A stretch of 64,000 nt of DNA from Aquimarina aggregata. GTDB lineage: Bacteria; Bacteroidota; Bacteroidia; Flavobacteriales; Flavobacteriaceae. The notes under the pieces were generated by a model. That model did no database searches. It was not told where the DNA came from and saw only the letters and a program-made list of their open reading frames with translations. The position numbers and the translations under genes were made by a program. This document shows positions 52,616-61,764 of this stretch, one piece after another; positions within the stretch are counted from its first letter, which is position 1, and every line of letters begins with the position of its first letter. Where the stretch lies: NCBI RefSeq assembly GCF_001632745.1, contig NZ_LQRT01000013.1, positions 186,001-250,000 of the forward strand, given 5' to 3'.

Positions 52616-54661
52616 TTAATTCACTTCTGGTAAGAAATTATAATTCTTACTATACCATAACATTTGTTCTTCAAAAGTTTTAGGTTGGAATATTTCAAAA
52701 CCAGTGATTTCATCAGTATCATCTTTTTGTGGCAGTAAAACTGGGTTTACAAAACCACTATAAGGTGCAGATGTAAATTGTTCATTACGCTTTAATATTT
52801 CTGCGTGTATATCTTGATCAACTTTTACTCCGTATCCTTCTACTAACGCTTCTGCAGCTTTATAATCACCTTCAGATTTTATACGTTGCGTCTCACGTAA
52901 TAAACGTCCAAAAATCTCACGTAATTTTTGATAATCTTTAATATCATAGTAGGTTTTACCATCTCTGGTAACTTTCTCTATAACATTATCTTTTGCGCCT
53001 TGTTCAAAAGCCCAAGCACTAACCCACTGTCGGTTTCTCATATGGGCTTCTTCTACATCATCTCCAAGATTTAAACGTATTAATTGGGTTAGTAATCCAT
53101 TTCGGATATACCCATCATAGGCAGCTTTACCTGTTTTTTCCCAATCTTCTACTAATCCAAGTTCCTGTAATTTTGGATCCATTAAATAGTATAAACCAAC
53201 CAAATCTGCACGTCCTTCTTCCATTGTAGAAGCATAATTCTTTAAAGTTTCTTTTGTCTCTCCCACTCCTGGGTTTAATTGTCCAGATGCATGACCGACT
53301 ACTTCATGTAAAGCTGTATGTAGTTTATCCCCTAATTGACCATATTTTTCTTCTAATTCAAATTCTTCATTATCATGTACAAATTCTTTCAATCGTCCAG
53401 ATCCACCAGCGTTATTATAAGCTCCAATGATATTACCCAAAGAAACTGACTTTGATCCAACGGCTGCTCTAATCCAATTTGCATTTGGAAGATTTACTCC
53501 AATAGGTGTACTTGGTGATGCATCACCAGCTTCTCCTGCAACAGCAACAACTTTATACGAAACTCCAACTACATTTTTTTTCTTATGTTCATCCATCAAA
53601 GGTGATTCATCTTCAAACCATTGTGCATTTTCGGATAATACAGACATTTTCTTTGACATGTCAAAATCCTTGATTTGTACGATAGTTTCATAAGAACCTC
53701 TATACCCCAAAGGATCATTATATACTTCAATAAAACTATTGATATAATCAATATTTCCTTCGGTTGCAGCAGTCCAAGCCACATTATAATCATCCCACGT
53801 TTGCAAATCCCCTGTTTTGTAATATTCAATTAACAAACCAATAGCATCACCTTGAGCTTTATTTTCTGCTACTGTTTTAGCTTTTTCTAACCATTTAATA
53901 ATCTCATCTATTGCAGTACCATATAATCCTCCCGATTTATATACTCTTTCTTTTAGTTTTCCTTCTTCTTTAACCAATTGAGAATTTAAACCGAAAGACA
54001 ATGGTTTCTCAGGATTTGGGGATTTCATTTTTCCATAAAAAGACTCCACATCATCATTTGTTACTCCTGGGCCATAAAAGTTAACAGCAGACAATGCTAC
54101 ATTATCAACTCCTTTTGCTTGATTCACCTTTTTAGCATCTGCTTCGTTAAAGATTACTTCATAAACTTCTTTTGAAACTTCTGTTCCTGTCGCTGCCAAC
54201 AAAGAACTAAAATAATCCTGATCAAATTCTGGTTTAATTTTATCATTACTATAGTGGTGATGAATACCATTTGAAAACCAAACTCGTTTCAGGTAAATTT
54301 CAAATGCTTTCCAATCCTTAGACGTTTTATTACCATCATATGTTGTATAGATTTTTTCAAGAGCCTTTCTTAAAGTAAGATTATGTCGGTAATTTTGATC
54401 CCACATTATATCTCTTCCGCTTAAACCTGCTTGTGTTAAATAGTATACTAATTTCTGTTCTTTTAAGGTAAGATTATCCCATCCAGGGATTTGATACCTC
54501 AAAATCTTTAAGTCTGCAAATTGCTCTACTACATATTCAAATTTCTCTTCAGTAATCTCTGCTTCTTTTTGATCTATTTGATCCTGAACTTTTGGTTCAT
54601 TTTTACAACCTACTGTAAACGCTATAAAAGCTGTAAAAACAAGTATTTTGTTAAGTTTCAT
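52616..54661 (-). CDS. M49-family dipeptidyl-peptidase III-like lipoprotein
   Basis: The lipobox ends TAFIAFTVGC at the N-terminus of this 681-residue zinc peptidase. The metal site is HEVVGH at 452-457, with the third ligand in EEGRADLVGLYY, as in dipeptidyl-peptidase III (normally HELLGH in this group). It removes dipeptides from peptide ends, here at the cell envelope. It is a single-gene unit facing the gasdermin-like gene. Confidence 0.93.
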   Translation of the reverse strand: MKLNKILVFTAFIAFTVGCKNEPKVQDQIDQKEAEITEEKFEYVVEQFADLKILRYQIPGWDNLTLKEQKLVYYLTQAGLSGRDIMWDQNYRHNLTLRKALEKIYTTYDGNKTSKDWKAFEIYLKRVWFSNGIHHHYSNDKIKPEFDQDYFSSLLAATGTEVSKEVYEVIFNEADAKKVNQAKGVDNVALSAVNFYGPGVTNDDVESFYGKMKSPNPEKPLSFGLNSQLVKEEGKLKERVYKSGGLYGTAIDEIIKWLEKAKTVAENKAQGDAIGLLIEYYKTGDLQTWDDYNVAWTAATEGNIDYINSFIEVYNDPLGYRGSYETIVQIKDFDMSKKMSVLSENAQWFEDESPLMDEHKKKNVVGVSYKVVAVAGEAGDASPSTPIGVNLPNANWIRAAVGSKSVSLGNIIGAYNNAGGSGRLKEFVHDNEEFELEEKYGQLGDKLHTALHEVVGHASGQLNPGVGETKETLKNYASTMEEGRADLVGLYYLMDPKLQELGLVEDWEKTGKAAYDGYIRNGLLTQLIRLNLGDDVEEAHMRNRQWVSAWAFEQGAKDNVIEKVTRDGKTYYDIKDYQKLREIFGRLLRETQRIKSEGDYKAAEALVEGYGVKVDQDIHAEILKRNEQFTSAPYSGFVNPVLLPQKDDTDEITGFEIFQPKTFEEQMLWYSKNYNFLPEVN

Positions 54662-54844
54662 GTGTTATAGTTTATGTTTTTTAATTTGTGTACTACATAC
54701 GTTATTACTTTAATTTTAATGTAATATCAAAATTAGTAATAGCGCATTTTATATTGAGCATTTCATTATTCAGACAAATGTAATAAAATAATAGGAGGCA
54801 AAATTTAGTTATATTAGCTGATCAAATAATCAAAACTAACTAAC

Positions 54845-55879
54845 ATGAAAATAATCAAGTATTTATTCTTTCTATTACTACTGGTTGTTATTGGAGGTGC
54901 TGTATATGTAGCAACTATTAATGGCGAATATCAGATAGAACAAAGTAGAACAATAGACGCTCCTGATGAATTACTGTTTAATAGCATTAATGAATATAAA
55001 ACTTGGGAAAAATGGAACCCGTGGATAGATGGATCTGATGATATGATTCTTGAATATGCTACTACTACAAGTGGTAAAGGAGCTTCGTATAGTTGGAAAA
55101 GCGAGACGCAAGGTGATGGTACCATGAAAACCGTAAAAACTATACCTTTTGCTAGTTTAGATCAAAAGCTAACCTTTATAAGTCCTATGGGTGAAAGTAC
55201 AAGTGACGTATATTGGAAACTTGAAAAAATCGATGAAAGAAAGACAAAGGTGACTTGGGGTATGAAAGGTGAACAATCTTTTATGGAGAAAGCATTTTGG
55301 GCAACACAAGATAGTACCTTATCACAGACAATACGTCCTATGTACAAAAAAGGACTGGAAAACCTAGATAACCTAACCAAAGAGGTTATGAAACAATACC
55401 ACATACATGTTGATGGTGAAACAGAACATGGTGGTGGCTTTTATATGTATAGTGCAACTGCTTCAACTATTGCAAATACCTCCGAAAAAATTGCTCAAAT
55501 GCTACCTAATGTTAATGCATATATGATGCAAAATAATTTACCTCGCACTGGGACGCCATTCACAATATATAATGATTTTAATGAAGAGCAAGGAACAGCT
55601 ATTTTTTCTGCAGCAATCCCTACCAGAGATAAAGTAGTTACTCCTAAAGACAGTGATATTCTTTCTGGTTTTCTACCTAAACAAAAAGCGGTTAAAACAA
55701 CATTAAAAGGAGACTATATAAATTTAAAAGAAGCTTGGAAAGCTGGATATAAATATATTGCTGATAATGGCTTAGAGCTGGACACTGCTTCACCAGCATT
55801 TGAGGTATATCGAGTAGAACCAGAATTACAACCTAACCCGGCAGAATGGGTTACAGAAATTTATATTCCAATAAAATAA
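54845..55879 (+). CDS. SRPBCC domain plus GyrI-like domain, membrane-anchored
   Basis: One N-terminal helix (YLFFLLLLVVIGGAVYVAT) is followed by a SRPBCC/START-like domain (about 28-175; QSRTIDAPDELLFNSINEYK, TWEKWNPWIDGSDD) and a GyrI-like effector-binding domain (about 190-344; TRDKVVTPKDSDIL, AWKAGYKYIADNGLELDTA). This fusion is common in Bacteroidota and has no established role; a small-molecule-binding function is likely. Confidence 0.88.
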   Translation: MKIIKYLFFLLLLVVIGGAVYVATINGEYQIEQSRTIDAPDELLFNSINEYKTWEKWNPWIDGSDDMILEYATTTSGKGASYSWKSETQGDGTMKTVKTIPFASLDQKLTFISPMGESTSDVYWKLEKIDERKTKVTWGMKGEQSFMEKAFWATQDSTLSQTIRPMYKKGLENLDNLTKEVMKQYHIHVDGETEHGGGFYMYSATASTIANTSEKIAQMLPNVNAYMMQNNLPRTGTPFTIYNDFNEEQGTAIFSAAIPTRDKVVTPKDSDILSGFLPKQKAVKTTLKGDYINLKEAWKAGYKYIADNGLELDTASPAFEVYRVEPELQPNPAEWVTEIYIPIK

Positions 55880-55945
55880 TATTAGATACTACACAAACTG
55901 CATTTTACTATAATCATTAAAATGCAGTTTCTAAATGATTCACTA

Positions 55946-56311
55946 ATGAAACAAATACTATTGGTATTTTTAGGAGGTGGCACAGGAAGTATAGCTCGAT
56001 ACCTTATTAGTAAATACCTAAATAGTACTGCTTCTAATATTCCTTATGGCACTTTTACCGCGAATGTTTTAGGCAGTCTGATTATTGGTATTATTCTTGG
56101 ACTTGCTGTCAAGAACAATTCGGTGTCTCAAAATACGGTAGCCTTCCTCGCTACTGGATTTTGTGGAGGGTTTACTACTTTTTCGACCTTTGCTCATGAA
56201 AATCATTTGTTTTTAAAATCTGGAGATTTTGTAAATTTCATAATCTATGCCATTGGATCATTTGCAATTGGATTGCTTTTTGTATTTTTAGGAATGTTTA
56301 TTACCAAATAA
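55946..56311 (+). CDS. crcB: fluoride channel FluC (CrcB)
   Basis: The 121-residue protein has four membrane helices and the Fluc signatures LGGGTGSIARYL, YGTFTANVLGSLIIGIILGL and ATGFCGGFTTFSTFAHE (phenylalanine box, Na+ site). It exports toxic fluoride as a dual-topology dimer. I choose the ATG at 55946 because homologues begin MKQ-I-L; a frame adds 8 residues upstream. It lies 15 bases before the P-II gene. Confidence 0.93.
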   Translation: MKQILLVFLGGGTGSIARYLISKYLNSTASNIPYGTFTANVLGSLIIGIILGLAVKNNSVSQNTVAFLATGFCGGFTTFSTFAHENHLFLKSGDFVNFIIYAIGSFAIGLLFVFLGMFITK

Positions 56312-56326
56312 ACCCTTTATATATTT

Positions 56327-56665
56327 ATGAAAAAAATTGAAGCTATTATACGTAAATCGCAATTTAAAGCCGTAAAAGATGCCTTACATGAAATTGAGGT
56401 AAACTTTTTTACATATTGGGATGTTACTGGTGTTGGTAATGAAAAAAAAGGACACGTTTACAGAGGAATCACTTATAGTACTACCGATATACAACGCAGA
56501 TACTTGTCTGTAGTTGTTTCTGACCAATTCGAACAAAAAACAATACAAGCCATAATTGAAGCAGCAAAAACTGGAGAAGTTGGTGATGGAAAGATTTTTG
56601 TTTCAGATATTCAAAATACCTACAGAATTAGAACTGGCGAGAAAGGAAACCAAGCACTAAATTAA
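56327..56665 (+). CDS. P-II family regulator with divergent T-loop
   Basis: The 112-residue protein begins MKKIEAIIRKSQFKAVKDAL and ends GDGKIFVSDIQNTYRIRTGE, both standard for P-II proteins that signal nitrogen and energy state. The T-loop region KGHVYRGITYSTTDIQRRYL keeps a tyrosine in place of Y51 but lacks the usual VDF-PK sequence that contacts partner proteins. It follows crcB, and precedes a porin gene rather than an ammonium transporter. Confidence 0.9.
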   Translation: MKKIEAIIRKSQFKAVKDALHEIEVNFFTYWDVTGVGNEKKGHVYRGITYSTTDIQRRYLSVVVSDQFEQKTIQAIIEAAKTGEVGDGKIFVSDIQNTYRIRTGEKGNQALN

Positions 56666-57005
56666 GCTATCTTCTTATAGGGTTTCTAAACAAATAAATA
56701 ATTCTTTTATTTTTTACTTAAGGATAGGGATATATATTGTCAAATTTTAACAAATTGAACACTTAAATGTTTAACAATATGAAATATCCTCTTAAAAATT
56801 TTTGAAAAAAACTTCAAAAACTTCAAAAAACGACTTTCAAATTCTCAAAATTTATCCAAAATAAAGTTAAACCCTAATTTTTTTAGGGTATAAAATTAAG
56901 AATACATAAAAATACCACACATATCCCCTTTTTATATTGGGGTAAAACTCTTTTAACATAATTTTACGGTTCCGATTAAAACAATTACAATAATTAATGT
57001 TTATT
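56666..57005. other. AT-rich intergenic region before the porin
   Basis: This 340-base gap is poor in G and C. It holds a direct repeat of ACTTCAAAA (about 56808-56827) and a small perfect hairpin, ACCCTAA / TTAGGGT at 56871-56889, that may be an attenuator. No supported frame was found. Confidence 0.6.
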
Positions 57006-58151
57006 ATGAAAACAAAAACCGTAACAAATTTTTTAAAAAAAGTATGTCTTGTTGCACTAGCCTTAGCAAGCTTCACCACAGTAGCACAAGAAGAATCAGA
57101 AGAAAAAAGTTGGATCGAAAATTTTTCTGTTAGTGGATCAGTAGATGGTTATTATCGTTACAACATTGGAGCTCCTAATAGAATAGGTGATTTTGATGGT
57201 GATCCAACAACTGACCCTTCATATATTGCTCCTGGAACTTCTTTTGTTAATCAATCAGGGTTCGCATTAGGTATGGCTAATGTAATTTTAGGATATGAAG
57301 GCGATAAAGTTGGATTCGTAGCTGATCTTGTATTTGGTCAAAGAGGAGAAGATGCCGTTTTCAATTCTGATGGTTCTGCTCAAATTGTAAATCAATTATA
57401 TGCATACTGGAATGTTTCAGAATCTGTAAAACTAACAGTTGGTAACTTTAACACTTACCTTGGTTATGAAGTGATTTCCCCAACAGGAAACTTTAATTAT
57501 TCTACATCATATATGTTTTCTTACGGACCTTTTTCTCATACAGGTTTAAAAGCAGATTTTACACTTAATGATAACTGGTCAGCTATGTTAGCAATTATGA
57601 ATCCAACAGATTTTACAGAAAGTAATCCTTTTGATACTTATATTATAGGTGCACAGCTTGGATATTCTGCAGATAATGGCAGTGCTTACTTAAACTTTAG
57701 ATATGGTAATGAAGGATTTCCTGGTTTGGTAGGACCTACATTTCAAGCTGACTTAACAACAGGATGGGACGTAGCTGAAGAATTTTATTTAGGTATAAAT
57801 GCGACATACCTTTCGACAGATCCACAAGCAGATGGTGATGCTGGAGGTTTTTATGGGGTAGCTTTATACCCTCAATACAAAACTTCTGAAAAATTCACTA
57901 TTGGAATAAGAGGAGAATATTTTGCATTATACAATGATGGTTTATTAGGATTAGGAGCTGTTGGAGTTGATACGGAAGGTGATGGAAGCGTTGTTGCTGC
58001 AACCTTAACAGGTAGTTATGATATAGGTAGTTTAACACTAAAACCAGAATTAAGATTAGATTCTACATCTGAGGATACTTTTCTAGATAATGATTTAGAA
58101 GCTACAAAAAGTCTATCGTCTTTTGTTTTAGGCGCTATATATAAATTTTAA
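57006..58151 (+). CDS. porin-like outer-membrane beta-barrel
   Basis: The start at 57006 gives a signal peptide (NFLKKVCLVALALASFTTVA); a start three codons upstream is possible. The mature 355 residues are a barrel with many short aromatic strands (WIENFSVSGSVDGYYRYNIG, NVILGYEGDKVGFVADLVFG, ALYPQYKTSEKFTIGIRGEY) ending in FVLGAIYKF with a C-terminal phenylalanine. It fits the outer-membrane porin type found next to nitrogen-regulator genes in Bacteroidota. The solute is unknown. Confidence 0.85.
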   Translation: MKTKTVTNFLKKVCLVALALASFTTVAQEESEEKSWIENFSVSGSVDGYYRYNIGAPNRIGDFDGDPTTDPSYIAPGTSFVNQSGFALGMANVILGYEGDKVGFVADLVFGQRGEDAVFNSDGSAQIVNQLYAYWNVSESVKLTVGNFNTYLGYEVISPTGNFNYSTSYMFSYGPFSHTGLKADFTLNDNWSAMLAIMNPTDFTESNPFDTYIIGAQLGYSADNGSAYLNFRYGNEGFPGLVGPTFQADLTTGWDVAEEFYLGINATYLSTDPQADGDAGGFYGVALYPQYKTSEKFTIGIRGEYFALYNDGLLGLGAVGVDTEGDGSVVAATLTGSYDIGSLTLKPELRLDSTSEDTFLDNDLEATKSLSSFVLGAIYKF

Positions 58152-58190
58152 TATAGTTTAAATTAACTATGTTTTGTTTGTTTAAAGTTA

Positions 58191-58217
58191 AAAAGTCCGC
58201 TAATAAGCGGGCTTTTT
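58191..58217 (+). terminator. terminator of the porin gene
   Basis: AAAAGTCCGC pairs with GCGGGCTTTT over TAATAA with one wobble, followed by T. It may also serve the convergent DUF1684 gene. Confidence 0.85.
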
Positions 58218-58219
58218 AT

Positions 58220-58873
58220 TTAGTTGTTATCAGGATATTTTCTATATTTTTTGACACCTACCGGCACTACAATGTCAAGATGATTTTCTGAAGGAGGAAT
58301 TGGACATGAATAACGCTCATTATAAGCACAATATGGATTGTAGGCCGTATTAAAATCTATTAAAATTGTATTACCTTCTGGGGTTTTAAGATCAATAAAA
58401 CGTCCTCCATCATAACTTTCTTCTCCGTTTGTTAAATCTGTAAAAGGAAGAAACAAATAATCTTCATATTCTGGTTTTGCCTTCAGCGCTTGATTCTGAT
58501 ATATATTTAGAGCAAATTCTTTTTCTTGAATATTAAAATGTACTTCTCCGTATTTTACATATACAGGTTCTCTTCCTGTAGTTGTTTTCATAATAAAAGG
58601 AGTTTCATGTGGAGTTCTCACAAAATTAGCAAGAACACAAAAAGTAGTATCAATATCAAAAAACGCTAAGGTTTTGAAATGCGTTAAATCCTTTGGGCTT
58701 AGTGGTGATTTATCTTCTGAAGCAAATTCTTCATTCAATTTTTCTTGGAACTGTAATATACGTCTTATACTAGAAGAATCTTGTGCAAAAGCATTCCCTA
58801 CTACAAAAAATAATATTATAAATAATTTATTCACCTTCCCTTGTGTTTTTGCAAAAGTACAATTTATACTCAT
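58220..58873 (-). CDS. exported DUF1684 protein
   Basis: After a signal peptide (NKLFIILFFVVGNAFAQ) the DUF1684 domain shows KTLAFFDIDTTFCVLANFVR, VKYGEVHFNIQEKEFALNIY, LFLPFTDLTNGEESYDGGRF and the highly conserved NTAYNPYCAYNERYSCPIPP with ENHLDI. The family is widespread and without an assigned activity. Confidence 0.93.
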   Translation of the reverse strand: MSINCTFAKTQGKVNKLFIILFFVVGNAFAQDSSSIRRILQFQEKLNEEFASEDKSPLSPKDLTHFKTLAFFDIDTTFCVLANFVRTPHETPFIMKTTTGREPVYVKYGEVHFNIQEKEFALNIYQNQALKAKPEYEDYLFLPFTDLTNGEESYDGGRFIDLKTPEGNTILIDFNTAYNPYCAYNERYSCPIPPSENHLDIVVPVGVKKYRKYPDNN

Positions 58874-59018
58874 TCAATCTATAAATGTGCTTTATAATTT
58901 AATTTAATACAAACAATTAGTAACTACTAAATTTCATCTAAATTGTATCTCTATCATAGATAAAAAACTACTTTTACAGATTATTAAAGTAAGCGCAAAT
59001 CCTAAATTCATTATTACT

Positions 59019-60227
59019 ATGTTACGCCATTACATAAATTCTTTTTCGGGACTCTCCAAAGAGGTATGGTGGCTTGCCCTTATTACATTAATCAATCGAG
59101 CTGGAGCAATGGTAATACCATTTCTTTCCTTGTACTTAACTGACAATTTAAATTTCTCTTTAGAACAAGTTGGGTGGATAATGACCAGTTTTGGGTTAGG
59201 TTCTTTTTTTGGAGCATGGCTTGGAGGTAAATTAAGTGACAAAATTGGATACTACAAAGTAATCTTAGGTTCTTTATTTCTAACAGGTGCATCGTTTTTG
59301 ATTGTTCAATATTTTACTAGTTTCTGGAGTATTTGTATCAGTTTTTTTGTTCTCATAGCTATTGCAGATGCTGCAAGACCAGCTTTTTTTGTTGCTTTAA
59401 GTGCTTATAGCAAACCTGAAAACAAGACTAGGTCTCTTACTTTTATACGACTAGCTATTAATTTAGGGTTTTCTGCAGGCCCTGCTATAGGAGGATTAAT
59501 TATCGCCTCGATAGGTTATTATGGACTATTTTGGGTTGATGGTATTACTTGTATTATCGCCGGGTTAGTTATGATACAAACCTTACATCCCAAAAAAGCA
59601 AAAGAACTAGATAAAGAAATTGTTATAGAAAACCCTACTCCAGCATATAGAGATACCACATACATTATCTTTTTAATTTCATTAGCATTATTTGGCTTTA
59701 TATTCGTTCAATATTTTTCTACGATTCCTTTGTATTATAAAGAAATCCATCAATTATCAGAAGAAAAAATTGGTTTATTACTAGCTTTAAACGGAGCATT
59801 AATTTTTTTCTTTGAAATGCCCTTAATAGCCTATCTTGAAAAAACTAAAATTTCTAAGACGGGACATGTTATAAGTGGTTTTATATTAACAGGGATAAGC
59901 TTTATTCTTTTGCTTGTAACGCCTTGGGCCGGAATATTAATCATTGGGATGATTATTGCTACTCTTGGTGAAATGGTGGCTTTTCCATTTGGAAATGCAT
60001 TTGCATTGGATAGAGCAAAAAAAGGAAGACAAGGAGCATACATGGGGTTATACAGTATGTCTTTTTCTTTAGCTCATATTTTTGGGCATAACTCAGGAAT
60101 GCAATTTATTGATAATTTTGGCTATAATAACACCTGGATCTTTATGACATCAATAATGGTTTTAGGAACTTTTCTATTAGTATTAGTAAAATTAAGGGTT
60201 CGTAAAGAATCAATAACAAATATATAA
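59019..60227 (+). CDS. MFS transporter
   Basis: The 402-residue protein has about twelve membrane helices in two halves, with the loop-2 motif GAWLGGKLSDKIGYYKVILG between helices 2 and 3. Drug exporters of this group (MdtH-like) have a similar layout. The substrate is unknown. It is followed after 5 bases by the PfpI-like gene, so the two are probably one unit. Confidence 0.9.
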   Translation: MLRHYINSFSGLSKEVWWLALITLINRAGAMVIPFLSLYLTDNLNFSLEQVGWIMTSFGLGSFFGAWLGGKLSDKIGYYKVILGSLFLTGASFLIVQYFTSFWSICISFFVLIAIADAARPAFFVALSAYSKPENKTRSLTFIRLAINLGFSAGPAIGGLIIASIGYYGLFWVDGITCIIAGLVMIQTLHPKKAKELDKEIVIENPTPAYRDTTYIIFLISLALFGFIFVQYFSTIPLYYKEIHQLSEEKIGLLLALNGALIFFFEMPLIAYLEKTKISKTGHVISGFILTGISFILLLVTPWAGILIIGMIIATLGEMVAFPFGNAFALDRAKKGRQGAYMGLYSMSFSLAHIFGHNSGMQFIDNFGYNNTWIFMTSIMVLGTFLLVLVKLRVRKESITNI

Positions 60228-60232
60228 CGACA

Positions 60233-60988
60233 ATGCAAAAATCATTTTTAATCCTATTATCAATCCTAATACTTGGGTGTAGTGAGATCAAAAAACCTGA
60301 TCCTTTGGTAGCTACTGAAACAGAAAGCACCTCTAATATAAAAACATTTCCAAAATTAGTCCCAAATCGTTATAATGTTGCATTTTTAGTTATGGACGGG
60401 ACGTATAATACAGAATTTACTGCTCCTTACGATATTTTTCAACATACTCAATATCGAAAAAGCATTAAACAAATGAATGTTTTTACTGTGGCAAATACAG
60501 ATCAACCAATAACTACTTTTGAAGGTCTTAAAATTATTCCTGACTATAATTATACTAAAGACTCGATTCCTAAAATTGATATTCTAGTAGTACCAAGTGC
60601 CGAACATCATCTTGATACAGATCTTGAAGATGTCGATATGATTAATTTCATAAAAGAGGTTGATAAGAATGCTTTATATATGACCTCGCATTGTGATGGA
60701 GCTTTTGTGCTTGCTAAAGCTGGTCTGTTAGAAGATAAAGTATCAACTACTTTTCCTAGTGATATCGATAAAATGAAAACTATGTTTCCGGGCTTAGATA
60801 TCAGAAAAGAAGTATTATTTGTTCATGATGGAAAATACATTACCTCTGCTGGTGGCGCTAAGAGTTTTGAAGCTGCATTATACTTATGTGAATATTTATA
60901 TGGGAGCGAAATTGCTAGGTCCCTAGCTGGTGGATTGGTCATTGATTGGAAATTAGAAGACGTGCCACATTTAATAATTAAAAAATAA
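60233..60988 (+). CDS. DJ-1/PfpI-family lipoprotein
   Basis: The lipobox (LILLSILILGC, cysteine at 16) puts this 251-residue protein on the envelope. The DJ-1/PfpI domain has YNVAFLVMDGTYNTEFTAPY, the nucleophile-elbow cysteine in MTSHCDGAFVLAKAG, and GKYITSAGGAKSFEAALYLC with VIDWKLED at the end. Related GATase1-like domains occur at the N-terminus of AraC-type regulators. It is coupled to the MFS gene. Confidence 0.85.
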   Translation: MQKSFLILLSILILGCSEIKKPDPLVATETESTSNIKTFPKLVPNRYNVAFLVMDGTYNTEFTAPYDIFQHTQYRKSIKQMNVFTVANTDQPITTFEGLKIIPDYNYTKDSIPKIDILVVPSAEHHLDTDLEDVDMINFIKEVDKNALYMTSHCDGAFVLAKAGLLEDKVSTTFPSDIDKMKTMFPGLDIRKEVLFVHDGKYITSAGGAKSFEAALYLCEYLYGSEIARSLAGGLVIDWKLEDVPHLIIKK

Positions 60989-61025
60989 GAGGTAACTTTT
61001 TAACAAATAAAACTCTTTCTAATAT

Positions 61026-61138
61026 AAAAAAGCACCTTATTCAGGTGCTTTTTTATTTCTTTTGGGGCAAATTATGTACTCTCTTCAGTTTCTAGATTTG
61101 GGGTCTTTAACCAATGTCCTCACACGTAATTTTTCCCG
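61026..61138 (-). ncRNA. putative small RNA, copy A
   Basis: On the minus strand the unit begins GGGAAAAATTACG, has the core GTGTGAGGACATTGGT (shared) and GAAACTGAAGAGAGTA (shared), and ends in a 12-base terminator (61026-61037 / 61043-61054) with T-run. The GGG and AAATTA at the 5' end pair with TAATTTGCCC before the terminator; TTGGT (61110-61114) pairs with ACTGA (61085-61089) through wobbles. The hairpin also serves the plus-strand PfpI gene. Confidence 0.65.
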
Positions 61139-61258
61139 GATGATCAAAAAAAATACAGCTTATCTAATTATCGTCATAACCGTTTAAACCATAATTTTTA
61201 AGAACTCCTTTATTCATTAACTAACAATACTAATATAGTAATTTTTTAGGATAAAAAG

Positions 61259-61283
61259 CAAATAAAATCGACGAAATACACAA
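61259..61283. repeat. 25-base sequence upstream of sRNA A
   Basis: CAAATAAAATCGACGAAATA and five following bases recur at 61723-61747 with one C/T difference. It lies about 121 bases upstream of the presumed start of copy A. Confidence 0.7.
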
Positions 61284-61474
61284 ATTTTAACAAATTAGTT
61301 GTTTTAAGCACTAATAGAATAGAAATAAACATTACATTTTCTAATCATTGAGCGGTAACAAAATCTTATATATTCTCTGTACTTTATATATAATAGTTAT
61401 CTAATTAAATGTTTTTAGTACACCTTCTTTTAATTTCATATCTAAATGATCTACTCCCCTTCTAATAGGAGCAT

Positions 61475-61594
61475 AAAAAAAGCGTTTGCTTTTTCAGCAA
61501 ACGCTTTTGTGTTTTAGGGCAAATCACATACTCTCTTTAGTTTCAAGATCTGGGGTCTTTTTACTAATGTCCTCACATCCAATTTGTCCCTTAA
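61475..61594 (-). ncRNA. putative small RNA, copy B
   Basis: The unit has the same core (TGTGAGGACATTAGT ... GACCCCAGATCT ... GAAACTAAAGAGAGTA) and the terminator AGCAAACGCT/AGCGTTTGCT (61481-61505) with T-run. The 5' GGG-AC-AAATT pairs with ATTT-G-CCC, keeping the stem of copy A with changed bases. TTAGT/ACTAA (61563-61567 / 61537-61541) forms the inner stem. An imperfect promoter element (TTTG at 61602-61605 on the minus strand) precedes it. Confidence 0.65.
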
Positions 61595-61722
61595 TGTATT
61601 CCAAACTAAAATTTTAATTCCATATCGTCATATAGCTTAAAATGTTGGTTATGGATATTACATCGAATATTTCTTTTTGATGGTGTAAAGATAAACAGTT
61701 TTTTTAAACAAACGATAAAAAA

Positions 61723-61747
61723 CAAATAAAATCGATGAAATACACAA
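61723..61747. repeat. 25-base sequence upstream of sRNA B
   Basis: This is the partner of 61259-61283, with a T in place of C at one base. It lies 18 bases after the stop codon side of the 472-aa gene and about 129 bases upstream of the presumed start of copy B. Confidence 0.7.
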
Positions 61748-61764
61748 TTTTTTATGATTTCAAT

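Larger units (their letters stand above)
60989..61764. other. intergenic region carrying two sRNA repeat units
   Basis: This 776-base gap between convergent genes has no protein frame of note. It holds two units of a repeat, each made of a minus-strand RNA-like sequence with terminator (61026-61138 and 61475-61594) and, about 125 bases upstream of each, a 25-base sequence that differs at one base between the units (61259-61283 and 61723-61747). Confidence 0.7.
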
